From: Volvox africanus
Lineage: Eukaryota; Chlorophyta; Chlorophyceae; Chlamydomonadales; Volvocaceae
Assembly (NCBI GenBank): GCA_030268105.1
Contig: BSDZ01000011.1
Coordinates: 2,393,001-2,457,000, forward strand
DNA: 64,000 nt
Direction of reading: 5' to 3'
The position numbers and the translations under genes were made by a program. Below the pieces are notes generated by a model. It did not search any database. It was not told the DNA's origin and worked only from the letters and a program-made list of their open reading frames with translations. Each line of letters begins with the position of its first letter. Positions within the stretch are counted from its first letter, which is position 1. Of the stretch, positions 12,701 to 22,297 are shown in pieces.

Positions 12701-13271
12701 GGGAGGTGGAGCCCGTCCTGGGGGCGGTCAAGGCGGTTGCGGAGGCGCGGGGCAAAACCATGACGCAGGTGCGGTGAAGGATATGTGTCCCCATGCGTTT
12801 CGTCTCTTATCTTCGGTCTCTGGGGAATCCACAACGAGTCCATGATGTCCGATAAGATACGGCACACGCTCTTCAGAGCTGGACTCTCTCTGCAGAGACG
12901 CCCTTTTTATGCCTGACTGATGCACCTTGACTGGACCGGGCACACAGAACCGGGCACACTGTTGCACCAGCCGCCAGGGCACATTATGAAGGCCTGGTCT
13001 GCTCAGGTGCTCAGGTGCTTTGTCCCTGTCGCTTCGGCAGGTGGCCCTGAACTGGTGCATCTGCAAGGGCACGCTGCCCATCCCCGGCGCCAAGAACGAG
13101 CGCCAGCTGACGGAGATTGCGGGCGCGCTGGGCTGGCGACTGGATGAGGCAGAGGTGGCGGAGCTGGATGCGGCGGCGTCGCGGGTGCCAGCTGGACTGG
13201 GATTCCCCGCGGTGTGTCGGTGGGGCAAGGGAACATGTAATGGTGGGGAACATGTAATGGTGGTGTTGTAA
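9708..13271 (+). CDS. aldo/keto reductase, probably plastid-targeted
   Basis: Seven exons join in phase: 9708-9977, 10388-10453, 11058-11239, 11656-11827, 12271-12385, 12632-12768 and 13041-13271, giving about 390 residues. The fold is the NADPH-dependent aldo/keto reductase barrel. The catalytic tetrad is present: Asp about 101 and Tyr about 106 ([14 protein letters not shown]), Lys about 137 (IIATKF) and His about 172 (MQHW). Other family blocks are [43 protein letters not shown] and the cofactor motif [11 protein letters not shown]. The sequence resembles plant plastid reductases of the At1g06690 type. The first 45 residues are Arg/Ser-rich with few acids, fitting a transit peptide. The substrate is unknown. 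The C-terminus after GLGFP is uncertain: the frame runs to a TAA at 13271, but a GTGTGT donor just after the FP codons could lead to another small exon. Confidence 0.88.
10567..10625 (+). repeat. CTGT/TATG microsatellite in intron
   Basis: A run of tctgtctg-type tetranucleotides followed by gtatgtatgta lies inside the second intron of the aldo/keto reductase gene. It is simple-sequence DNA with no further function visible. Confidence 0.85.
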
Positions 13272-15115
13272 GGACAGTGCCCGCGCTAAGAGCCTGCCTC
13301 CGCAGCCAGGTGCGGCTTCCGATGAGGGTCTGGTGGGTGTCCCAGGAAAGGGAGCTCCCGCAACACCGATTGGACCCGTCTTACAGGCCACCAGGTTGTC
13401 CTCTTGGATGGCCTAGCCTGTATCTGAACGGGGATGAAAAGGCGGGTCATCTCGATTGACATGACTAACAATATTATATATGACGGTATTACGGGCATCA
13501 CCTGCACCGGCAAGAATTGGGCATCGAAGTGACGCGGCATGCTCCTCGTGTAGGAGGCAGGTGCGCTCTATATTTCCCCGATGCGCAGCTGAGAAGGGGG
13601 CTACCTATCCTGTGCCGCGCCGCACAAACGCCGCGTCCGCCCTTTTGTTTTACACTGCTACAGGAGAACTTTTAAGCGGAGAGCGGTTAGTGCCAACTGA
13701 CCAACGAGTCCAGCCATGGACGAGCCCACTCCGTGTGCGTGTTCCAAACTGTGCGACTGCCTGCCAAACTGTGGGCCATGGCGTTGGCACGGACCTGCTG
13801 ACGAAACAGGCGGTAAAATGTCTTGAAAGGTCCTTGCTCATCGGACAGTGGGAGTGAAGGACTGCGGATGCGAACACTGTCATGCGGATTCTGCAATCAT
13901 GTTGTGTTGCAAGGACCGCTTTGTTGCCGACAGCAAGTTCCCCAGGGGCTGGCAGGATGGCCACCCATCCGTTGCGTGGAGCGCATGTGTGCTAGCCGAC
14001 CCACAATGCTATTCCACTCAAGGAGCGAGGAGGCAGACGTGGAGCCTCCGCAGGGCCATGGCCCATGTGATAGGAAGTATGACTGAGGGTCGGTCCTCTG
14101 CTGTGGGTGTCGTTCTAACAACGAAGGTTCTGAAGATCTCCGGGTGATAAGGCCCACGGGTAAGCAGGGTAAACATGGACGGAACGGACCCAAAGCGTGC
14201 GTATTCAAGTCTATGAGGCGTTGTGTGGCCCTCCTCTAGCGTTTCCTAATGTCTGCGGTATGTCCAAATTATGCGGTGCGACGTGCTCAAGTGGCAGAAG
14301 CGGGGGCCCTAAATTGCATTATTTTGTCTATGCAGTCAGGTGCGTTGTTCTTCTGCAGCATTATTGGGCTGTGCTGGATCATGCGGAGGGCCTCCAGCTG
14401 TGGGCCCCGAAACCAGCAACAACACTTTCACATGCCGTATGAGAGCCTATTTGGAGGGAAGCTGCAGAGAGCCTTCGGGCAAGCATGACGGCTTTTAGGC
14501 GCTAATATGGTTAGGCCCTCTCGTATTGCCGACAAGTACTGGTATTTCATCATTTGCTTAGTGAGCACCGTTTGATGTGTGGTGATCCTTTTGCGGGTAA
14601 AATAGGTGCGCGCGCCGCGCTTCTTGTACTTGTATTTCCGTTGCGGGTTGGTAAAGTCTCCCACGGAGGGAGACACGTTACGCAGGCAGATCGCGAGAAA
14701 GGGCGTAAGGGCAAGAAAGCGACTCTGGTACCGAATGCGTTCTTACCCGGCCCCCCGGAAAGGGAGCCTTGTGTGACACTAGATTCCATGCGCAACCTGA
14801 CGTTGTATATCCACTGCAGCCCGCTTGTCAGTACTCCGGGTAGCGTTGGCGTTTTAGTGCGTCCCGAGATAGACAAACACTTCCCCCGTGGAGGATCAGA
14901 ACTTTCTAAACCTCATTGAACCTTCCGTCTACTTGGTATATAGGTAGAGCCAAAACAATGGCGTCTGAATACCTGGCAAAGGCGTGTCATGTAGACGCTG
15001 GGCATCGGCAGTAATTCAGGTTTTCGTTGCCATACCGAACTACGGCGCCTGCATCGGAGTTTTTTCGCAGTTCCACCCAAAGGAAGTGTGCGCGACAAGT
15101 AGGGTATCGGCATCA
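13272..15115. other. intergenic, no gene recognised
   Basis: Several overlapping frames of 80-125 codons exist on both strands but none has a motif, coherent composition or linked splice sites. I see nothing else in this stretch. Confidence 0.5.
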
Positions 15116-16838
15116 ATGATCAAACGGAGATTGCTAGTGGGGATTTTGGGAATAGGTAGTGTGGCGACCGGCGCGACATTGCTCTGGGCTTGGCCAACTT
15201 ATAATTCTTTACCAAGCAAGCACGAACCAATCAGTCCGGAACAATGTAGTCTGATTAGATGCGTTCCCGATGGACGCCCCGTTGATCCCGTGCATAATCC
15301 CGGCGCACGAGTGTTTCCACGATTCCTAGACGACACGGAGCCACTCTTAAAGGAACTGCAGCCCATCAAAAGAGACTTCGGAATCAATCTTATTGAGCCT
15401 GTCCATGCAGCCATATACAGGTGCGTCAGCGTGCAGTCATCTTTCATAATTGCCACGACCACCTTTTCGTCGGACTTTAGTCTGCTAGACTGTTACGCGC
15501 ATGCCAATATCGTTCGTATATTGTAGATTCGTGTTTCTTCTCATATATGGGTTGAATCGTATTGACTAGCTCCACTAGCCTGAGGATACGACATCTGATG
15601 GACGCAGCCTGACCCATCTGCTCAGAACCTGAACGTTTGTACTCCGGCTAGTCCGTAATGAAAACGCGCCACTATCTTCCTAACCTTCTTTTTCATTTCT
15701 GAAACCCCAGATGGCAGATGAGCTACCTGTCCCGGCCGCCCACGGTCAATATGCTCCGCGTGACGGGCCGCCCGGAACACTCACAGCAGCGGCGGCCGTG
15801 GGGGTATGGGGACAACTTTGACGAGTCCGCCCTGCCTCCCGTGCTCAAGGTACAGTGCCGTGGACACACCTGCAGCCGCATGCATGACCTCTCAACTCCC
15901 CTGCCTTCGCTCTGGCGTCGTCCTTCTCCGGGGCCCCCGAGCCCCCTACCCACGGAATCGCGCTGATCCATTGACCCGCATGAACGCAATTCGCAAGTCC
16001 GCTCAAGCGACCCACTTTTCTACTGTTTCTCTTACCGTATTTGATACTTTTTTTATATCCTGCAGGCCTCCTTCTGATCTCGCACCGTTGACCACCTTAG
16101 TTTTCTTGACTTACTAAACACTTATTTAAAACTTAGGGTTCTCTAGCCTCTTACCCATGTAACCTCTGCTCGGTTCTGGCTCCTCCTCCTCCTCCTCCTC
16201 CTTCTCCTCCTCCTCCTCCGCTGGTCGCCCCTACGACGCCGCCCTTACAGGCCACAGCGGACCGCATCCATGCGATCCCTGGCATCCGCCTTGGGCGCCT
16301 GCGGGACGTGACCATCAACTGGCGCCACTCGTCGTTCTTGCGCTTGGATCCCCACTTGGATCCCGCCGGCGACGGCGAAAACATCTTCATCTTGTCCGTA
16401 GATGCGCCCGCCGTCCTCACCCTCAGTCCCAACAACTGGTACCGTCTCAGCCGCTGGCTGTCATTGCTGTCCTTTGAGGATGAGCGAGACCAAGTACGGC
16501 GCGAGGCAGAGAGGTCATGGACTTCGTACGATATCGACGTGCTGCTGCCGCCGGGCGCGCTGTTGCACCTCAGCGGCGATGCGCGGTGGAAATGGACCCA
16601 TGGGACACGGCTGGGTGTGGAGGCGCCGCCGGGCGCTGCGATGCCGGTGCAGGGAAGGAGCGGTGGCGGGGGAGATGGAGGAGCCGGAGCTGCTGGAGAT
16701 ACAGGGGGATTAGTGGCAGTAAGAGGAGGCGGGAGGAGTGGAGGGGGGCTGCTGCACTGGTTTGGCCGTCCGGGCGAGCTTTTCGGTCCAACTTTGGAAA
16801 GACACAGCGTGGTGTTCGCATTCGGTGAACCCGAGTGA
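15116..16838 (+). CDS. AlkB-type Fe(II)/2-oxoglutarate dioxygenase with N-terminal hydrophobic segment
   Basis: Three exons, 15116-15420, 15711-15849 and 16251-16838, join in phase to give 343 residues. The iron-binding triad is visible: the HLD motif (His about 183, Asp about 185) in RLDPHLDP, and a distal His about 265 in the AlkB signature LPPGALLHLSGDARWKW followed by TH. The early block MSYLSRPPTVNMLRVTGR and the RPWGYGDNFDESALPPVL segment match the start of the AlkB fold. These enzymes oxidatively remove alkyl groups from nucleic acids or proteins; the substrate of this subgroup cannot be read from sequence. I chose Met 15116 because the preceding frame looks like leader; it gives a basic start and a hydrophobic stretch (LLVGILGIGSVATGATLLWAW) that may anchor the protein or direct it to an organelle. 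A Gly-rich insert lies near residue 285. A TGTAA lies 155 bases after the stop. Confidence 0.85.
16172..16220 (+). repeat. CTC/CTT polypyrimidine microsatellite at an acceptor
   Basis: A run of ctcctcctc units sits about 30 bases before the third-exon acceptor (16249-16250) of the AlkB-type gene. It probably serves as the polypyrimidine tract. Confidence 0.8.
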
Positions 16839-16992
16839 CGCGGCAGAAGCCGTCAGGTCGTCATGGTGACTGGTTCTGGTTTGGTAAAAGTTAGGGCAGG
16901 GGGAGGGACTTTGAGAATTGGGGTAACTGCCAGGAGGCGAGGATAAGGAAGAACTACCAGTGCGAAACTTGGGGTTTAATTTCGGTGTACTT

Positions 16993-16997
16993 TGTAA
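16993..16997 (+). terminator. TGTAA polyadenylation signal of AlkB-type gene
   Basis: TGTAA, the common chlorophyte polyadenylation element, lies 155 bases after the TGA of the AlkB-type gene. The assignment rests on motif and position only. Confidence 0.45.
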
Positions 16998-17581
16998 CTT
17001 AAATAAGCAATGATGGCAAATTTCGTTCCTGAAGGTACAGTGCGCACGGTGATGGCATGGAAATCAGGGTGGAACCATGGGTCGTTCGAGGCGCCGCGGT
17101 AGTGCCTGCCTTCGAAAGGTAACTTAGCTTGGATGTCTCATGAATATTATCCTTCTTTTCATGGATGATTGCTAAGCGCCTATCATGTAAAACATTGGGT
17201 TTTAAACGACATCCTGCCGCGGGAATATGAATGATTACGACGTGAGCCATGGTGCTGCAGAATTTCGCCCTCGGCTGAGCCCAGAGCCGCTGTGCGCCAC
17301 AACGAGAAAACTTGCAAACACAGTAAAACAATGTTTAAAGGCAAATTGCCTCAGCTCCTTGCTGCCGACCTCTCTTTTATTTGTTTGCAAGTTAACCACA
17401 GCTATCAGTAAGTAGACTGCGCTAAAAGTTCGCACAACGACAGTACCTGCAGCCGGGAGGTGCAGCCAACGTACTTGAGACGAATCCAGTTGCCAAGCTT
17501 TTCCAAGTTTGCTGGTTGTGGTCGTAGGACTGACGTTGCTGCGCAGCGCTGGTTTTCAGTTTCCAATATTCCGGTCGGGCC

Positions 17582-18369
17582 ATGGCTTCATGTCCTCCGT
17601 TGCTAGACGGCTGCCCCGCGGGTTCCCTTACTCCTTCGGCGAGTTCGGTCTTCACATTGGCTTCGCCCCTGGATACCGCTGCTGCACAAGACGCACTGAG
17701 ATGCCCCATCTGCTTCGAGCTGTTGCTTTCCCCGGTCGTGACGCCCTGCGGGCACGCATACTGCCAGGACTGCTTTGAGGCAAGGCGGGTGGGGCTTTAA
17801 TGAGGCAACCAAATATTACAGGTCGGTAGTTTGGCGTGGTAATGGTGCGGGTGCGTTACCAGGGTCCTGGAGGAATGCTGGTGCTCCCTCAGGCACCGTG
17901 CCGTCGCATCAGACCGCAAAGGTCGGCAGCCAACTTCCATAGGGCCTTGCCAGGCGGAGGCCGCAGCTCCCGCCTAGGAATGCATCTCGCGCCAGTCCTG
18001 AGTGAATCGCGGCCTTCTTTCGCCTCTTCAGTCGGCCTTCCCTAGCTCCGAAATCTTACCAAAGGTACCCGGGGGGCTGCCCTTCTCCTTTGTCCTCAGG
18101 CTTGGTGGCGCCATGCCACCGGCGCTGGCAGCGGCTGGGCCCCAGCCGCCGGCTACCGCCTGGGCCGCCCGTCTTGTCCCGTGTGCCGTAGCCCCCTGCC
18201 ACACACATCCTCCTTGGCACCCATCAAGCCCTGCCTCGCGCTGGCTGACAGTATCGCCCTGCTTTGCCCCCGGCTCTCCGAGAGCGCCATATCCAGCAGC
18301 GGCAACAGCAAGAGCAGGAGCAACAGCAGCGGCGCCTCCAACGTACTGCTGATGGTGGCGGCAACCTAG
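17582..18369 (+). CDS. RING-finger protein, 3' structure uncertain
   Basis: Exon 1 (17582-17788) encodes MASCPPLLDG and onward to CPICFELLLSPVVTPCGHAY then CQDCFEARR. Exon 2 begins at 18100, after TCCTCAG, in the same phase, and supplies the last zinc pair in LGRPSCPVCRSPLPH. Together they give a full C3HC4 RING (CxxC, CxH, CxxC, CxxC) with a long loop before the final pair, as expected of a ubiquitin E3 ligase that recruits an E2. After the RING the exon-2 frame stops at 18369. A Gln-rich sequence in another frame (ERHIQQRQQQEQEQQQRRLQ, about 18280-18340) looks like coiled coil, so either a GTACTG donor near 18345 or a frame change may extend the protein. Downstream GC-rich frames to 19164 could hold further exons. 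The partner and pathway are unknown. Confidence 0.62.
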
Positions 18370-19985
18370 GATGGCGGCTACGAGCAGCTGGGAGATCCTG
18401 CGCATCAGCCGTCAGGCGGTGGACGTGGTGGCTGTGGCCGGGCCGGTGGCGGGGCCCGGTGGGGCGCTATGCTGTGCGATATCGGCGTTTATGGCGGTAT
18501 GGCGGTATGGCTGGTGTGGACGGCATGTCCCATGGAAGGTGGGTTCTATGGAATCCTTAAGCCTGCGTTGCGGACCTTCCTGGCACACTTGCAAGCTTGT
18601 CGAGCGCGGCGGCGGCGGCGCGGGCGAGTGGGGTACTTCCTCGGTCCAGATCGCCAGGGGGTTGCGCGGGGAGGGGCGCAGAGTCTTAGCGGCAGGGCGG
18701 CTCGCTGGCTGGGGCTGCTCTCTGAATGGGATCTGGATAGCCTCTGCCAGTTGCTTCGGCTGCCGATGGTATTGCTGTCGTCCGGCAGCACAATGGGCAA
18801 TAATGGCGTCGGCGAGGGGCCCCGTTGCAAACGCTGCGGCGGCGGCAATGGCGTTAAGGAGGGAGTGGGCGTGTGGCTCATAGCGGTGAAGAATGCGGCG
18901 GCGGCTGCTGCTTCTACTGGCGGTGCCCTGGCGACGGTCAACGGCAAGGTGGGACTTGGCGGCCATGGTGAAGTGACAGTGGAACGAGTCACTCCTGCAG
19001 AGTGGTGCAGGTGGGCAGCGCCAGCTGCCTGGATGGCGCTCGGTCGGCAGCACCTGGCGGCCGGTGATGGCCACTCAGCTCGCATACAGGGTAGTAACCC
19101 GCAACCATATCGGATGTTGTGGGCAGCTCGGAGGTCACTGATTGCCCAGGGCTTCCGCGGGTGAGCAGAAGAGGTGTCGTACAGCAGGATTCCCGTCGCC
19201 GTCTCCCGTCTGGACACTGAGGTGCATACGGGCTTATGTTTGGCGGGTGCCGATTAGCAGTGTCCAGTGTGGCAGTGTTCGCATCCTTCGACGATGCCAG
19301 CAAGGGTTGGCGTGACCCGGCTTATAGTGTCAGTTGGGGGTTGCGGGAGGAAGATGCGCAGGTAGTGTCCAACAACCTTTCGGATTACGGGGTGGTCTTA
19401 GAGGTAACGGACAAGGGCATTTAGGGGAGCTGGTTCCAGGTCCCTGGGACACGAGAGGCGGCGGAATGAGAAATCAGTGCCGTACTGTTAAGTTGCTCAT
19501 AAGGCGCCTTGCATGGACTTGTGGTTGTCGTTGTTGTAGCACACTTCGATATAGCCTACATTTGTAAGGCGGCATATTGGTGGATTTACGAACCACGTAG
19601 GGCCTTATGCTGTAGCGCCTTATAGGATCTATCGTACCTGCATACCTGGTACGCCGTTGTAATATGAGTATCTTGCCACAATTGGGCTTCGTGTGTATGA
19701 CTTTTTCGGAAGTCGCCGAGGAGTAAGTGAATTGAATGCGCCGGAAAGAGTATTCCCAGACGCAACCTGTTAGGCAACCAGGCAGACGTCAGCAACAGCC
19801 GCCAGAGAGGTGTTGTGCGTGAGCCTATTATTGCTGCGGAATAAAAAAAGGTGCTCGGTTCGTGTTCCAGAAGCACTATGGCGTCATCCTATCGACCAGA
19901 CGCCTGCCCCGTCCTGGTCGGTGCCTCTGGCCCGGAACCTCATCATCTTTTTGCTCCGCAGGTAACGCGCCCATAACCGGTAGAC
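18370..19985. other. GC-rich region with overlapping long frames, unresolved
   Basis: Frames of about 170-231 codons overlap on both strands between 18371 and 19217. The plus frame ending at 19164 is Gly/Ala-rich and the minus frames are Pro/Arg-rich. None shows a family motif, and GC-rich algal DNA gives such frames by chance. It may hold 3' exons of the RING gene, but I cannot place them. Confidence 0.4.
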
Positions 19986-20135
19986 ACTGATGCGGCACGG
20001 CAGTCCCTGAGCTCCCCCATCTGCTCTAAGCTGTTGCTATCCCGGCGACCACGTGCACCTCCAGGACTGCTCCAGCGCGGGGGGGTGTGTGGTGCGGGCG
20101 GGTCAGCAGGGCCCTGGAGAGTGCTCCAGGACGCT
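19986..20135 (+). pseudogene. decayed copy of the RING-finger exon
   Basis: This segment aligns by eye with 17685-17885. The match cccatctgct, agctgttgct, ccaggactgct follows the RING exon, and gtgcgggcgg with agcagggccctggagagtgct follows the intron beyond it. Several gaps remove the CxH motif and the frame is lost. Because intron sequence is included, this is a DNA-level duplication, not a retrocopy. Confidence 0.6.
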
Positions 20136-20582
20136 GCTCCCACGGACAGTAAAGCCAAATGAATGAGCGCTGCCCAAGTGACCCTCCGCTGTTATACAGG
20201 CTGGCCACGTTTCACTTGAGCAGATGTAGGCGTTACCGCTTGTTTCACTTTTGTGGACAGCTTTCCTCCAGATGAGCTTCCGGTCATTCATTCCATGCCC
20301 ACCCGGAGCTTTCCCTTCCATAACCCTACCGGACGCACACCAGCGAAGCTGGAGGAGACTGGTCTTATGCTGGCTTATTCTTATACCGTGTGTACTGTCG
20401 CGTATATCGGGGCACGTTGCCACTCGCTCTCTGTTCTCAAAGGGTCCCGCCGCCCTGCGCCGCCCTGGCCGAGAGTGTTGAGTTATTGACCGGGAGCGGC
20501 AGCTCCAACAGCAGGTTACTTTGCTTAGTAAGGGCTAACCGACAGCACTAACCAGGCTTCGCTCTCGTGTCACAATGCTTCA

Positions 20583-20732
20583 AACATTCAAGGTAAGTCT
20601 GTAATCGGAAGGAATAAGAGGGAAGCAGTAGATTTAATCCACGAAGCCCTTGCTAAAGGCATAACGAATATTGATGTTGGAGTAATGCAGTTAAATGTCA
20701 AATGGCACCGGGAGAATTTCAAGTTATTAGAC
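20583..20732 (+). pseudogene. lytic transglycosylase fragment
   Basis: The frame reads NIQGKSVIGRNKREAVDLIH then EALAKGITNIDVGVMQLNVK. The segment with NIDVGVMQLN is the conserved core of goose-type/SLT lytic transglycosylases that open peptidoglycan for conjugation machines (VirB1-like). The catalytic Glu region and most of the domain are missing, so it is a remnant of about 50 residues. It continues without a stop into an IS1 transposase tail. Confidence 0.65.
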
Positions 20733-20900
20733 TCCAAAAAGCACATTGTTAGTAAAAGATATACTCAGCGGATAGAACGGAGCAATTTAAACCTTAGAAC
20801 AAGATGCAAAAGGCTTGCCCGTAAGACCATTTGCTTTTCTAAATCCGCTGATATCCATGATAAAGTTATCGGCACACTTATTGAACGTATTGCCTTTTAA
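20733..20900 (+). pseudogene. IS1-family transposase C-terminal fragment
   Basis: The last 55 residues before TAA at 20900 read KRYTQRIERSNLNLRTRCKR then LARKTICFSKSADIHDKVIG. This is the typical C-terminus of the IS1 transposase (InsB part of InsAB'). The N-terminal zinc ribbon and most of the DDE catalytic core are absent. The fragment is fused in frame behind a lytic transglycosylase piece, probably by a deletion after IS insertion. I did not find terminal inverted repeats. Confidence 0.8.
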
Positions 20901-21080
20901 TGGGCTTACCTGCAAAATGGAGGCACTACCGTCAAAATTACAATAATTGTTCTAATTATGTATTTATCCATCTTTTAGGAAGCAAAAAAATTATTAACCA
21001 TTTAGTATGTGGAAACACACAGGAAAAAGATTAATAATTAGATAATGTAATAATTTTTATAGCTATTTTGATAAGTATCT

Positions 21081-21109
21081 TTGTGTATTACCACACATTG
21101 TGGTATAAT
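21081..21109 (+). promoter_or_regulatory. bacterial sigma70-type promoter with palindrome
   Basis: TTGTGT (21081-21086) and a perfect TATAAT (21104-21109) are separated by 17 bases, 33 bases before the ATG at 21142. The spacer holds TACCACA-cat-TGTGGTA (21089-21105), an operator-like inverted repeat overlapping the -10 box. It presumably drove the transposase gene in the donor bacterium. Confidence 0.6.
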
Positions 21110-21141
21110 AAAGCAAATAAATTCTAGTACTAGCAATAGTT

Positions 21142-21495
21142 ATGGAAAAAATATCTCCCAGAGTTGATATATGTTTTAAAAAACTATTTGGAGTAGAGGA
21201 AAACAAGGATTTGCTTGTTTCCTTGATAAATTCGATTGTTGGCAAAAATGATCAGGTGTCAGATGTTACTTTGCTAAATCCTTATAACTCCCAGAACGTT
21301 AAACAGGATAAGTTATCAATACTCGATATTAAAGCCAAAGGCGTTGACGGCAAAAGATTTAATATTGAGATTCAAATTAGTGATGAAGCTGATTATGATA
21401 AACGAGCCCTATACTACTGGGCAAAGTTATATACTGAGCAGCTAAAAACGGCACAGGATTATTCTACCCTATCTAAGCTATTGGTATTCACATTT
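21142..21495 (+). pseudogene. PD-(D/E)XK nuclease family transposase (Rpn/PDDEXK_2), truncated
   Basis: The ATG opens a frame beginning MEKISPRVDICFKKLFG, the usual start of the Rpn/PDDEXK_2 family. The active-site region is present: Asp in LSILDIKAKGVDGK and the Glu-x-Gln element in FNIEIQIS, then YYWAKLY. The family cleaves DNA and promotes recombination; it is common in Rickettsiales. The frame matches the family for about 110 residues. Near 21477 a one-base shift seems to occur: in the next frame the DNA reads as KAIGIHI, which fits the family better. After about 21495 it runs into algal sequence with a stop at 21600. Family members are about 280-300 residues, so over half is missing. Confidence 0.8.
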
Positions 21496-22297
21496 ATTCC
21501 GCTATGCACTGGCTGGCTACTTGGCATCATGTCTTTTGGTGGTGCCGCTTCTTTGTGCAATCGTAGGCATAACGAATCTGTAGCCATGGAACTGCCATGA
21601 GACAGCCGTGATCCAGTGGGAAGAAATAGCAATTCAGCTTCGTCCTGGATGTTGGCTTAGCAGCGTAATTGGATTGTAAGGAGGAACAACTTTCCGCACA
21701 CAGGGACTTTGGCTGTCTCAAGTGTTACCCTCGGATGTGGAGCTATCTACCCCTATGCCGAATGAAAATGGCTTGTCCAATCAACCAGAAATTGCGTCGT
21801 CCGAAAAAATCTTATAAGCAGCTTATAAGCATGTTGACAGATACATGCCAGCACGCATATACGGAATACCCAAGAATACTCATGGCCTCAGTACACACAC
21901 GCCCGATGCGGATTGGAATGCACGGCAAGACACGAGATTCACATCCCCCAAAGGTGCATCTCATTGCCGGCATGCCCGTCATAGCCTCAAAATGGGCCCA
22001 CCTCACAACCAAAAGACCAGCCCTCATCACTCGAGTTTCTATTGATGTCCGTTGCCGCTGTCCTTGATCCAAGACAACTGTAAAGGGTCGTTAATATCTG
22101 GTTTAGGGGATTAAAGCGCCATCGTAAGTGCAAACTTCCCAGCGAACCTCTGATACCTCGCCGCCGCATACATGCATACCGGTGGGCCCCCGGCGAAGCC
22201 TCGAGGGCCTTACCAGGTCCCAGCTAAATCCTCAAGCATGGATCTATCAGAAGGTGGGTAGTTCAGCGCCTTCTTATCGCAGAAATCACGTTCGGGT
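21496..22297. other. intergenic, no gene recognised
   Basis: Flank between the bacterial block and the 3' end of the aminotransferase gene. No motif or exon chain seen. Confidence 0.5.

Larger units (their letters stand above)
20578..21495 (+). mobile_element. inserted bacterial (Rickettsiales-like) DNA
   Basis: The block is strongly AT-rich and lacks intron features, unlike the GC-richer DNA on both sides. It holds three pieces of bacterial mobile or conjugative genes in the same orientation plus a sigma70-type promoter. The left junction lies near 20578-20583 and the right near 21495, where the PD-(D/E)XK frame gives way to unrelated sequence. The gene types (IS1-like, PDDEXK-type transposase, lytic transglycosylase of conjugation loci) are abundant in Rickettsiales such as Rickettsia and Megaira-type algal symbionts. 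The donor assignment is therefore inference; that the block is bacterial is well supported. Confidence 0.8.

Noticed and set aside
18412..19217. Minus-strand genes of about 220 residues
   Set aside because: Two overlapping minus frames and a plus frame of similar length are all Pro/Arg/Ala-rich with no motif; typical chance frames in GC-rich DNA.
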